DNA of 41,726 bases from an uncultured Woeseiaceae bacterium (lineage in GTDB: Bacteria; Pseudomonadota; Gammaproteobacteria; Steroidobacterales; Woeseiaceae). Positions 1 to 11,325 of this stretch are shown in pieces (position 1 is the first letter of the stretch; every line of letters starts with the position of its first letter). The position numbers and the translations under genes were made by a program. The DNA is taken from the NCBI GenBank assembly GCA_947258565.1, contig CAMYJB010000031.1, positions 1 to 41,726 on the forward strand, read 5' to 3'. The notes under the pieces are model-generated. The model was given only the letters and a program-made list of their open reading frames with translations, was not told where the DNA came from and did no database searches.

Positions 1-14
1 CGGCTCCCTGTAAT

Positions 15-116
15 TAGGGGACAGTGACTTTAAGTGCCAGGCGATGAACTCGCCTGGCACTTAAAGTCACTGTCCCCTATTTGTTCCATCGCCTGGCACT
101 TAAAGTCACTGTCCCC
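15..116. repeat. Palindromic repeat cluster, family A, locus 1
   Basis: Arms 15-43 and 51-79 are perfect 29-base reverse complements around a 7-base loop (44-50). A third copy of the right arm (about 90-116) follows 10 bases later in the same orientation. The unit contains CCTGGCACTTAAAG and ends in CTGTCCCC. The same unit and the same three-part layout recur at 1637-1751. It is too regular to be a lone terminator. It resembles the REP/BIME-like repeats that RAYT transposases mobilise in gammaproteobacteria, but that family assignment is inference. Confidence 0.85.
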
Positions 117-188
117 AACCGACGCCATGCCTGTGTTACGGTAGCCGCGCCTGTGGGCAGCCTGTGCCCACGTACTGGAGAGATATAG

Positions 189-644
189 ATGAGAAAAGCA
201 GCAATAACAATGATGGCCGTCCTGACGTTCGGCGCATCGACAATAATGATGTCCGGCAGTGTGCTTGCCGAGGAATGGCCTTTCATCGGAGGCGATTACT
301 GGGAAGTGACGGGGATCGATATACAGGATGGCGGCGGTTACAAGTACGCCAAGTGGCTGTCAATGGAGTGGCGCAAGGATCTCGAATTTGCCAAGTCGAA
401 GGGCTGGATCAAGGACTACATGGTCATCGCCAATGTCCACGCACGCAGCGACGAGGCGGACCTCTATCTCATACGGGTACGGGAGAGCATTCCGTCGGGC
501 GCCGAAGGTGAAAAGCGCCAGAAAGAATACCTGGAGTGGCAGTCAAAAAGCATCGAGAAAATGCAGGCCGAGAGCGGCAACCGGGCGGAGTACCGTACGG
601 TAATGAGCGACTCGTTGCTGCAGGTTCTCAAATTCCGCGACTGA
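189..644 (+). CDS. Small secreted protein of unknown function (151 aa)
   Basis: I do not recognise this family. Residues 1-27 form a signal peptide (basic start, hydrophobic core, cleavage likely after VLA before EEWPF), so the mature protein of about 124 residues should be periplasmic or secreted. The mature part begins with a tryptophan- and glycine-rich stretch (WPFIGGDYWEV), then a lysine-rich middle, and ends in a charged, probably helical region. There are no cysteines in the mature part, so it is not a lipoprotein. A good ribosome site (GGAGAG, about 177-182) precedes the ATG. The leader also contains a 7-bp hairpin (153-159 with 165-171). It stands alone between repeat cluster A and a convergent methyltransferase. 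Confidence 0.75.
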   Translation: MRKAAITMMAVLTFGASTIMMSGSVLAEEWPFIGGDYWEVTGIDIQDGGGYKYAKWLSMEWRKDLEFAKSKGWIKDYMVIANVHARSDEADLYLIRVRESIPSGAEGEKRQKEYLEWQSKSIEKMQAESGNRAEYRTVMSDSLLQVLKFRD

Positions 645-708
645 TAACCGCTTTTTCTGTCGGCTTTCGTTTTGAACGATTGGGCAGGTAGAACATCGCA
701 ACACAAGG

Positions 709-744
709 CGGACGGTTCGGCACTCTGGCCGACCGTCCGTTTTC
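709..744 (+). terminator. Probable intrinsic terminator of the small secreted gene
   Basis: An 8-bp stem (709-716 with 732-739, CGGACGGT/ACCGTCCG) closes a 15-base loop and is followed at once by TTTTCTT on the plus strand. It lies 65 bases after the stop of the upstream plus-strand gene and just before the stop of the convergent methyltransferase. The minus-strand side has no T-run, so it probably works in the plus direction. Confidence 0.6.
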
Positions 745-756
745 TTGTGCACGCCC

Positions 757-1575
757 CTAAGCTGGCTTTCGCGCCACGAAGCAGGCCCAGGTAATGTGCC
801 CCCCGGCAAGCGCGGCTTGCCACCGCGCGATGCTTTGCGAAATCGACGCTTTGGCGTCAGCGTCGAGGCCGGCAATCGGTTGTTCCAGCTGCTGCGCCAG
901 CTTGTCGTAATGGGTCGTGATGTCGCCTGATCGCTCCTCGACGAACGACATATCGAAACCGGCGGCTCGGGCCATCGCCTCGTAGTCGCCCACGGTCGCG
1001 CCCACGCTCGCGCCGATGCGCGCAAAGGCGGCCGCCACCATGGATGCATCCGCGTTCTCGCCGGTCAGGATATCCGAAAACGCAAAGGTACCGCGCGGCT
1101 CGAGAACCCTGAAAACCTCGGCAAAGACCCTGGGCCGGTCCGGGGAATGAATGATCGCTTCCTGGCAAATGACGGCATCCCAGCTGTCCGGTTCGCTGTC
1201 GATGCTGTGAAAGTCACCGACCGCCACGTCGATCTGGTCGCCGAGCCCGGCTTCGTCGGCCGCCGCGCGAGCATGGTCGACACAGTTCTCCGAGATGTCG
1301 ATGCCGCTGGCCTTGCAGCCCATTTGCGCCAGGGTTCTAAGCGTGCCCCCGAAGCCACAAGCGATATCGAGCACGCGTTGGCCGGCCGTGAACCCGACCT
1401 GGTCGACGAGGTACTGCGTCATGGCCGCCGAGGCTTCTGCAACCGTCTCCTCTCCCGTCGCATAGCGGCCGATGTGGATGTCGGCACCTCCCCAGCATTC
1501 CTCGTAAAACCGGGATATGGCCGCATTATCGTAATAGGCAGCGGCCTGTTCGCTATCGAAAACCTCGTTTGACAT
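757..1575 (-). CDS. SAM-dependent methyltransferase, sarcosine/dimethylglycine N-methyltransferase-like
   Basis: A 272-residue class I methyltransferase. The SAM-binding motif I is VLDIACGFGG (about residues 69-78), followed by the acidic SIDI-like strand end (SGIDIS). The pattern WGGADIHIGRY near residue 30 and QEAIIHSPDR near 138 matches bacterial dimethylglycine/sarcosine N-methyltransferases, which make glycine betaine from glycine derivatives. The protein ends in the family-typical ITWACFVARKP. The frame is open upstream to 1680, but that part runs through the repeat. The ATG at 1575 has a GAGGGA site 6 bases ahead and gives the family's normal N-terminus, so I use it. No partner glycine/sarcosine methyltransferase is next to it. 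Betaine synthesis is likely but not proven; another small-amine substrate is possible. Confidence 0.8.
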   Translation of the reverse strand: MSNEVFDSEQAAAYYDNAAISRFYEECWGGADIHIGRYATGEETVAEASAAMTQYLVDQVGFTAGQRVLDIACGFGGTLRTLAQMGCKASGIDISENCVDHARAAADEAGLGDQIDVAVGDFHSIDSEPDSWDAVICQEAIIHSPDRPRVFAEVFRVLEPRGTFAFSDILTGENADASMVAAAFARIGASVGATVGDYEAMARAAGFDMSFVEERSGDITTHYDKLAQQLEQPIAGLDADAKASISQSIARWQAALAGGHITWACFVARKPA

Positions 1576-1636
1576 GTTCTTTTCCCTCGATCCCGCGACC
1601 GTCATGAGACACGGTAGCCGACTGGATAGCCCGGAG

Positions 1637-1751
1637 CAATTAGGGGACAGTGACTTTAAGTGCCAGGCGCCGTAAAGCACCTGGCACTTAAAGTCACTGT
1701 CCCCTAATTGTGCAGACGCCGTGGTCGCCTGGCACTTAAAGTCACTGTCCC
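1637..1751. repeat. Palindromic repeat cluster, family A, locus 2
   Basis: Arms 1637-1667 and 1680-1710 are perfect 31-base reverse complements with a 12-base loop. A third right-arm copy lies at about 1728-1751, in the same orientation and with one C-to-T change near its end. This repeats the architecture of locus 1 (15-116). The cluster fills the gap between the divergent methyltransferase and the broken haloacid dehalogenase, and its last unit ends about 33 bases before the latter's ATG, so it may lie within or next to both promoters. Confidence 0.85.
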
Positions 1752-1784
1752 TTAACTGTTCTGTCGATCTGCTACAGTATCCAC

Positions 1785-2380
1785 ATGGCGATTACGCTGG
1801 CATTTGACGTTTACGGACGTGGCGCGACAAGCAGCTCGAGTATTCCTTTCGCCGCGGCCTGATGCAGAACTACGAAAACTTTGCTGCCTGCACCCGGGAC
1901 GCCCTCGACTACACGTGCAGCCGCTACGCGGCCGGTATCACGCCCGACCAGAGACAGGCGCTGCTCGAGTCCTATCGCGAGCTGCCCGCGTTCGAAGACG
2001 CCGAACCGGCGCTGAGAGAACTGCGGGCCCGCGATTGTCGGCTGTTTGCCTTCTCCAACGGCGCTGCCGAGGCCGTCGAGACCCTGTTGTCCGCTGCCGG
2101 GATCAGGGAGTATTTTCTCGGGGTCGTGAGTTGCGACGACGTCAGATCGTTCAAGCCGAACCCCGCGGTCTACGCCCACTTCCTGAGAAAAGCCGATGCC
2201 ACGGGCAGCGAGGCGTGGCTGATCTCGGGCAACCCGTTCGACGTTATCGGGGCCATCTCGGCCGGCATGCGGGCCGCGTGGGTGCAACGCTCGGAGGATT
2301 CTATATTCGATCCCTGGGGAATCGAGCCGACGGCGACGGTGCAGAGCCTCGGCGCACTCGCCGACGCAATCGGCGTATAG
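1785..2380 (+). pseudogene. Haloacid dehalogenase type II (HAD family), broken near the N-terminus
   Basis: The ATG at 1785 opens MAITLAFDVYG, the usual start of type II haloacid dehalogenases with the nucleophile Asp in FDVYG. Right after that the family frame is lost: the expected continuation resumes in another frame at 1820 as WRDKQLEY and then runs cleanly to the stop at 2380. Family members have roughly 30 residues between these two points, so about 90 bases that are not a multiple of three seem to be missing around 1817-1820. The rest keeps FSNG (motif II Ser), SFKPNP (motif III Lys) and SGNPFD (motif IV). The longest intact product, from the ATG at 1862, has 172 residues and no nucleophile. 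It ends 7 bases from the convergent nifJ gene. Most likely a recent pseudogene; an assembly error is the alternative. Confidence 0.8.
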
Positions 2381-2387
2381 GTACGGG

Positions 2388-5974
<3,587 letters not shown>

Positions 5975-5978
<4 letters not shown>

Positions 5979-7624
5979 GTCACGAGCACTCCGCCGGTTT
6001 CGGGTTCGTCGAACATCTCGATGGCGTGGCAGGGACATTGCTCGAAGCACACTGCGCAACCCGTGCACAGGGCGTAGTCGAAGCGATAACGCTTGCCGGG
6101 CCCGAGCTTGATCACGGCGCCCTCCGGGCAGGCGCCGTAGCAGCCGTCGCATTCGAAGCAGTTGCCGCAGGACAGGCAGCGCTGCGATTCGAACATGGCG
6201 TCGGTCTCCGACAGGTTGCGCATGATCTCGTCGAAATTGGTCTGCCGTTCGTTCACCGGCAGGCGCTCCTGCTCGACCTTGGGCGCGTGCGTGCGATACC
6301 AGAGATGCAGCCGTTCGTAACCGATGACCGGGTTGCGCGGCCCGCGCCGGTACTTGGTGCCGCGCAGGAAGGCATCGATATGCCGCGCCGCATGTTTGCC
6401 GTGGCCGACCGCGATCGTGACCGAGCGTTCGCTCGGCACCATGTCGCCGCCTGCGAAGATGCCCTCGTGGCCCGTCATCATGTTGTCGTCGACGATGACG
6501 GTGTGGTCCCACTCGAATTCGATGCCGGGGACTTTTTCGAGGAAGCCCGTGTCCGTGTCCTGGCCGAGCGCGAGGATCAGAGAGTCGGCTTCGAGTGTCT
6601 CGAATTTGCCGGTCGGCTGTGGCCGGCCGGTTTCATCGAGCTCCATGATCTCGACCTTGAACGTCGAACGGTCGATCTCCTTGATCGTGCGCAGCCAATT
6701 GATGACGACGCCTTCCTCGAGCGCCTCGTCGGCCTCGAAATCGTGCGCCGGCATACTGCTGCGATCGCGGCGGTAGATGATCATCGCCTCGTCGACACCG
6801 AGGCGCTTGGCGGTGCGCGCCGCATCCATGGCCGTGTTGCCGCCGCCGTAGATTGCAACGCGCCGGCCGATTTTCGGCGTTTCACCCTGCTTGGTGCTGG
6901 AGAGAAAGCTGACCGCATCGAGAATCTTGCCGGCGTCGCGATTGGGAATGTCGATCTTCTTGCTGATGTGCGCACCGACCGCGACGAACACGGCATCGAA
7001 ACCGCCTTCCTCCTTTTCCGCGAGCACATCCTCGACGCGATGGTCGAGCGTGATCGTGACGCCCATGTTCTCGATGCGATCGATCTCGGCCTGCAGCTCG
7101 TCGCGTGGCATGCGGTACGCCGGGATGCCGAAATGGATCATGCCGCCAGCGACCGGACCGGCCTCGCGGATTTCCACCTCGTGGCCAAGCCGCGTCAGGT
7201 GGTAGGCGGCCGACAGTCCGCTCGGGCCGGCGCCGATGATGAGGATCTTCTTGCCGCTGGTCTTCTCAGGCTTCTCGAACTGCCAGCCCTTCTCGAGCGC
7301 GAGGTCGCCGAGGTAACGTTCGACGGCATGGATGCTGACAGCGCTGTCCGTAAACGCGCGATTGCAAACGTCCTCGCAGGGGTGATAGCAGACGCGGCCA
7401 TGGATCGACGGCAGCGGGTTATTCTGCACGAGTTCGCGCCAGGCGCCCTCGAAATCGCCGGCCTGCGCAAGCGCCAGCCACGCCTGGATGTTTTCACCGG
7501 CCGGACAAGCGTCGTTGCAGGGCGGCAGGAAGTCGATGTACTCGGGCCGCTGGCTGCGCAGCGCGCCTGTACCTTTATCGTGGCGCGTCAGGTCGGCGCG
7601 CTGTGTGAGATCGGAGTTAGCCAT
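5975..7624 (-). CDS. GltD/DsrL-like FAD-NAD(P) oxidoreductase with C-terminal 2x[4Fe-4S] ferredoxin domain
   Basis: A 549-residue iron-sulfur flavoprotein related to the glutamate synthase small subunit. The N-terminus binds Fe-S clusters (CNDACPAGENIQAW; CYHPCEDVC). An FAD Rossmann motif (IIGAGPSGLSAAYH) and an NAD(P) motif (IYGGGNTAMDAA) follow. The last 80 residues hold two ferredoxin-type cysteine sets (CLSCGNC...CDGC...CP and CTGCAVCFEQCP). Plain GltD lacks this tail; DsrL-type enzymes have it. Because it overlaps nifJ by ATGA, I infer that it links PFOR electrons to NAD(P)H, in either direction, rather than serving glutamate synthesis. No gltB large subunit is present. A TTG at 7630 would add two residues; the ATG at 7624 is preferred, though neither has a clear ribosome site. 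Confidence 0.88.
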
Positions 7625-7713
7625 AAGCAATACAAATAATAGGTGGCGGATTACTGACAGGCATCAGGAGTTCTACGAATGACGATGGCAGCATAACGTG
7701 TTAGCGCCTGATG

Positions 7714-8606
7714 GGGGTCGGACCCGTGTAAGATACTGATTTTTCTCGAAGATAGCTGGCAATAACCGCGGCATTTGCGCCTTAATCACGCAATTTTCCG
7801 CCTGAAATTGCGTGGTAACCGTGGCCCGGTTCCCGCAAGATACGAAATCCGGCTTCATTATTGACTTGCCGGTACGTTCCCCGTGAACCAAGATTGCGCT
7901 TGATTCCTTCGAGGTATTCTCTGTCGCCCACTGCGACTGACTGGGTCCAGATCGGATTTCGTTTCGACTCTGAAATCTCGTTCTGTAGCAGGCGGTTTTG
8001 TAAGTCCACCAGCGTCTGATGTGAGTCGACGTTGAGCAATCGCATCAGGGCTTCGAAGTCAATTACGCGTTTTCGCGGCCACGGGTTCTGGACTTCGTTA
8101 TAGCCGCAGACTTCCCAGTCACAGGGGTGGCGGACAACGCGTGCACGAACCATGTTCAGGTCGATGTATGTCATGCATCGTGCCAGGTGGCCGTCGGTCT
8201 GTACGGCCGTCGCATGGTATCGATCTTCCCAGAAAGCGCCTTTGCGGTTCTTTCTTGTGTTGAATTCCTGAGCCGTTCGGCCAGCGCTTAGCTGCAATCC
8301 AAGAGCTATCTCACCGCGTGATTGGAGGTGGCGATGTAATTGAGTATCGACATTCCATAGCGCCGTCGGGCCTCGAAGAGCCAATGACGCCAGCGACGGC
8401 GATCACGGGCAAATTTCAGCAAAAACTCACGCTGATGACAGCGATGGGTGATATGCCAGACTCGGCCTGAACAGAAGATTCGGTTTGCACGTGGCATGCG
8501 TATAAGTCGGCAATTTTGGGGACCCAAATGGCCATTTAGCGGTCATATACGGCTTCAATCAATCGATTTAACCGGACAATTCATTGACTTACACGGGTCC
8601 GACCCC
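7714..8606. mobile_element. REP/IS200-like element remnant with 19-base terminal inverted repeats
   Basis: The 19-base ends 7714-7732 and 8588-8606 are exact reverse complements and enclose one transposase gene. Each end contains its own fold-back (GGGTC, one base, GACCC), giving hairpins such as single-strand tyrosine (HUH) transposases recognise. The element is about 890 bases and, from a hand-counted line, near 50% GC against 60-70% around it. Its right end, ACTTA...CCCCTAA, resembles the outer part of repeat family A. Confidence 0.75.
7782..8497 (-). pseudogene. REP-associated tyrosine transposase (RAYT, Y1 family), inactivated
   Basis: The N-terminal piece starts at 8497 (MPRANRIF, then VWHITHRCHQREFLLKFARD, the hallmark of one RAYT group) and reads to SNH at 8318, where the frame breaks after three more codons. 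The C-terminal piece continues in another frame as RGEIALGLQ, then GRTAQEF and KGAFWEDRYHA, to the TAA at 7782. Intact relatives read SNHIHLLV at this point, so the missing segment includes the second His of the catalytic HUH motif. The residue usually Tyr in QEYN is Phe here, which may be the lost nucleophile (less sure). The protein cannot be active. These enzymes nick and rejoin single-stranded REP hairpins. Confidence 0.82.
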
Positions 8607-8740
8607 TAAGAAATCTAAGAAATATACGGCTGGATGAGGTCTATTGACCCGCCGCTGACCCATCGGGATATGAGCTATTTAACCGCATTCCCCTAATATT
8701 TCCCTGTAAACTCCGTCGATCCCCTGATATGAGGACCCTG

Positions 8741-9610
8741 ATGCCGTCGTTTGTCCGCAACCTGGCCGCCTACAGCGCACTGCTCGTGCTCGCGAGCTGC
8801 AGTACGCAGCCTACGGCACCCGTGCGGGTGACGGCCGCGCCTGCTGCCGACACGGCGGCGTGTATTGCGGAGCTCGACAGCAGCCGCAGCGAGGCGCCAC
8901 GAGCGCTCGACTCCGGCAATATCAGCGTCGTCAACTGGAACATCCAGAAGGGCCGGAATACGGAATGGGTGCAGGATCTCCACGAGATCGGTTCGCGGCC
9001 GGACCTGCTCATCCTGCAGGAGGCGTCGGTCAGGACGAACGTCTGGCGCGACCTCGTTCCGGAACATCATTCCTCGTTCGCCGAGGGTTTCGGTCCCGAC
9101 TGGTCGCCGAGCGGCGTCATGACGGTCAGTGCCGCCGAGCCCCTGACCGAGTGCGAACTCGTCGCCCACGAGCCCTGGTTCGGCACCCGCAAGGCGACGC
9201 TCATTACCGAATACGGGCTGTCCGATACGGCGCAAACCCTGCTCGTCGTGAACATCCACGGCATCAATTTTGCGCTCGGCATCAGCGACCTCGAAAACCA
9301 GTTTGCCCAGGCGAAGGCCGTGATTGCGGAACACGACGGACCCGTCGTGTTCTCCGGCGACTTCAACACCTGGCGCAGCCAGCGCGCCAGGGTGCTGGAG
9401 GAAATGCTCGAATCGCTCGGTCTGACGGCGCTCGATTTCGACGTCGACCATCGCAAGCGGTTCTTCGGCTGGGCGCTCGATCATATCTACGTACGCGGTC
9501 TTTATCCGGAAGATGCGACGACACTGCAGTCCGATGCGTCGGACCATAATCCCATGACCGTGCGACTGCGGCTGTCGGAAGAGCCGCTGCGCGTGAGGGC
9601 GGCGCGATGA
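8741..9610 (+). CDS. Endonuclease/exonuclease/phosphatase (EEP) family lipoprotein, YafD-like
   Basis: A 289-residue EEP-fold protein. The motifs appear in order: NWNIQKG, LQEAS (metal-binding Glu), NIHG, SGDFNTW, DHIYVRG and SDHNPM (catalytic Asp-His pair). EEP enzymes cleave phosphodiester or phosphomonoester bonds with Mg2+. A hydrophobic leader ending in a lipobox (VLASC) marks it as a lipoprotein, so the domain faces the periplasm. Two ATGs compete. The one at 8729 lacks a ribosome site; the one at 8741 has GAGG at 8731-8734, 6 bases ahead, and gives a cleaner leader, so I prefer it. It overlaps the next gene by 4 bases (ATGA). The substrate is unknown; nucleic acid or phospholipid headgroup are both possible. 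Confidence 0.85.
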   Translation: MPSFVRNLAAYSALLVLASCSTQPTAPVRVTAAPAADTAACIAELDSSRSEAPRALDSGNISVVNWNIQKGRNTEWVQDLHEIGSRPDLLILQEASVRTNVWRDLVPEHHSSFAEGFGPDWSPSGVMTVSAAEPLTECELVAHEPWFGTRKATLITEYGLSDTAQTLLVVNIHGINFALGISDLENQFAQAKAVIAEHDGPVVFSGDFNTWRSQRARVLEEMLESLGLTALDFDVDHRKRFFGWALDHIYVRGLYPEDATTLQSDASDHNPMTVRLRLSEEPLRVRAAR

Positions 9611-9969
9611 GACGGCTGCCCCTGCTTATAACGTTTGCCTTGCTATTGCCGCCGGCGGTATTCGCCGGAGACACAGAAGCCGAGATCGAGTATCTCATCA
9701 CAGCGATAGGCGAGAGCGGCTGCACGTTCGTGCGCAACGGCTCGCGCCACGACTCGGAAAACGCCGAATCCCACCTGCGCATGAAGTACCGCCGCGGCAA
9801 GCGCTACGCGACCTCGGCGGAGCTGTTCATCGACCGCCTTGCAAGCAAGAGCTCGATGAGCGGGAAGCTCTATACGATCGAATGCCCCGGCAGTGACGCC
9901 GTGCCCAGCGGCGAGTGGCTCACTGCGCGCCTGCAGGAATATCGAGCGCAGGCATCGAACTCGCGGTAG
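9607..9969 (+). CDS. DUF5329 (YfeK-like) small periplasmic protein
   Basis: A 120-residue secreted protein with a signal peptide ending at VFAG (residues 1-21). The mature part matches the DUF5329 pattern: EIEYLITAIGESGCTFVRNG, then a His-containing stretch (SRHDSENAESHLRMKY), FIDRLASKSSMSG, and PSGEWL near the end, with two conserved cysteines that could pair. No function is established for the family. It overlaps the EEP lipoprotein by ATGA, so both are likely made together in the envelope. Confidence 0.85.
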   Translation: MRRLPLLITFALLLPPAVFAGDTEAEIEYLITAIGESGCTFVRNGSRHDSENAESHLRMKYRRGKRYATSAELFIDRLASKSSMSGKLYTIECPGSDAVPSGEWLTARLQEYRAQASNSR

Positions 9970-9997
9970 TCAACCGCGATCCTCACAACATAATCCC

Positions 9998-10013
9998 TGC
10001 GTAGTTCTACGCA
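9998..10013. promoter_or_regulatory. Candidate operator palindrome upstream of the PLP lyase/opine dehydrogenase operon
   Basis: TGCGTAG and CTACGCA are perfect 7-base inverted arms around a TT spacer. The site is 71 bases before the start of the PLP enzyme gene, in the only long gap of this operon. The dyad symmetry suggests a dimeric regulator, but no regulator gene is adjacent, so this is a prediction from symmetry and position alone. Confidence 0.4.
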
Positions 10014-10084
10014 TTAAAGCCGCGCCCGAAATCGGCTAGAAAGAACCTGCGATACTGCGTATTTCGGAAACCGGGAGTAACACG

Positions 10085-11302
10085 ATGTCTGGTCGCAACC
10101 CGATCGAAGCGCTGGCGCGCCTGCGCCACGAGTTCGGCGAACACGGCGGCGTCAATATGTCCATCGAGGCGAGTTCGACGTTTACCGTGATGGAGCCCGG
10201 CACGATGCCGGCAATGTTCCAGGGGCTCAAGGGTCACGACGCCGGCTGTTATCTGTACGGGCGGCATTTCAATCCCACCGTCTACCATCTCGGCCTGCAG
10301 CTCGCGGCAATCGAGGGCACGGAAGCCGCCTACTGCACCGCGAGCGGTATGGGTGCAATCTCCGCGACGCTTCTCGCCTTGTGCAATGCGGGCGATCACA
10401 TCGTCGCTTCCAACGCCGTCTACGGCGGCACCTACGCGCTGATGCACGACTTCCTGCCGGAAAAGGCGGGCATCGCGACGACCTTCGTCGATATCACCGA
10501 TCTCGAGGCTGTGCGCAACGCGATCACGGACAAGACCCGCGTCGTCTACACGGAAAGCCTCTCCGCCGATGTTCCGAAGCTGGCCGCTATAGCGCACGAA
10601 GCCGGCGTACCCCTGGTCGTCGACAATACCTTCAGCCCGCTGATACTGAGCCCGGTGGACCTGGGCGCCGACGTCGTGGTCCACAGCATTACGAAGTTCA
10701 TCAGCGGCATGTCGGACGTGATCGCCGGTGCCGTGTGCGGGACCGAAGAGTTCATCGAGTCGCTCATGGACCTGCACGAAGGGCCGCTCATGCTGCTCGG
10801 CCCAACTATGGACGCGAAAGTCGCCGCGAACATCAGTCTGCGCATCCCGCATCTGCCGCTCCGCATGGCCGCGCACGGCGAACGCGCGCTGGCGCTTGCC
10901 GAACGCCTCGACGAGTTCGGTGCGCAGGTGTGTTACCCGGGGCTCGACGGCCATCCGGACCACGAGCTGCTCGACGATTTGCGGTGTCCGGACTACGGCT
11001 ACGGCGGCGTCATGACCGTCGATATGGGCACCGAGGAGAAAGCCAACGCGCTGATGTCGACACTCCAGAACAAGTACGGCTTCGGCTTCATGGCAGTGAG
11101 CCTCGGTTACTTCGACACGCTGATGTCCTGCTCCGGATCGAGCACCTCGAGTGAGATGACGGACGAGGACAAGTCGGCAGCACACATCAGCCCGGGGCTC
11201 GTCCGCATGTCGGTGGGCTATACCGGCACGCTGGAGCAGCGCTGGCAGCAGCTGAAAGGTGCGCTCGACGACGTCGGCTTTGAGAGTGCGCACGCGGCCT
11301 GA
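10085..11302 (+). CDS. Cys/Met-metabolism PLP enzyme (methionine gamma-lyase/cystathionine lyase family)
   Basis: A 405-residue fold-type I PLP enzyme of the trans-sulfuration family. The PLP-binding Lys is in HSITKF (K204). YLYGRHFNPT near residue 56 supplies the Tyr-x-Arg that contacts the phosphate from the neighbouring subunit. VYGGTYAL near 112 holds the stacking Tyr. Methionine gamma-lyases have Cys in that last motif where this protein has Gly, so methioninase activity is doubtful; a beta- or gamma-elimination or replacement on another amino acid is possible. GGGAG (10073-10077) precedes the ATG. It is followed after 23 bases by an opine dehydrogenase, so the two probably share a substrate or product, such as a 2-oxo acid. 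Confidence 0.85.
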   Translation: MSGRNPIEALARLRHEFGEHGGVNMSIEASSTFTVMEPGTMPAMFQGLKGHDAGCYLYGRHFNPTVYHLGLQLAAIEGTEAAYCTASGMGAISATLLALCNAGDHIVASNAVYGGTYALMHDFLPEKAGIATTFVDITDLEAVRNAITDKTRVVYTESLSADVPKLAAIAHEAGVPLVVDNTFSPLILSPVDLGADVVVHSITKFISGMSDVIAGAVCGTEEFIESLMDLHEGPLMLLGPTMDAKVAANISLRIPHLPLRMAAHGERALALAERLDEFGAQVCYPGLDGHPDHELLDDLRCPDYGYGGVMTVDMGTEEKANALMSTLQNKYGFGFMAVSLGYFDTLMSCSGSSTSSEMTDEDKSAAHISPGLVRMSVGYTGTLEQRWQQLKGALDDVGFESAHAA

Positions 11303-11325
11303 TTCGAATAACAAGGAGAGAGTGA

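Noticed and set aside
15..116. CRISPR-like repeats
   Set aside because: Units are inverted as well as direct, spacers are 7-15 bases, and there are only three units and no cas genes.
5979..6512. An N-terminal extension of nifJ up to 6512
   Set aside because: The extra 178 residues are Arg/His-rich antiphase translation of the upstream flavoprotein. The family N-terminus begins at 5978 with an ATGA overlap.
8306..8384. Programmed frameshift in the transposase
   Set aside because: The two frames lack IHLLV between them; it is a deletion, and this family is normally one frame.
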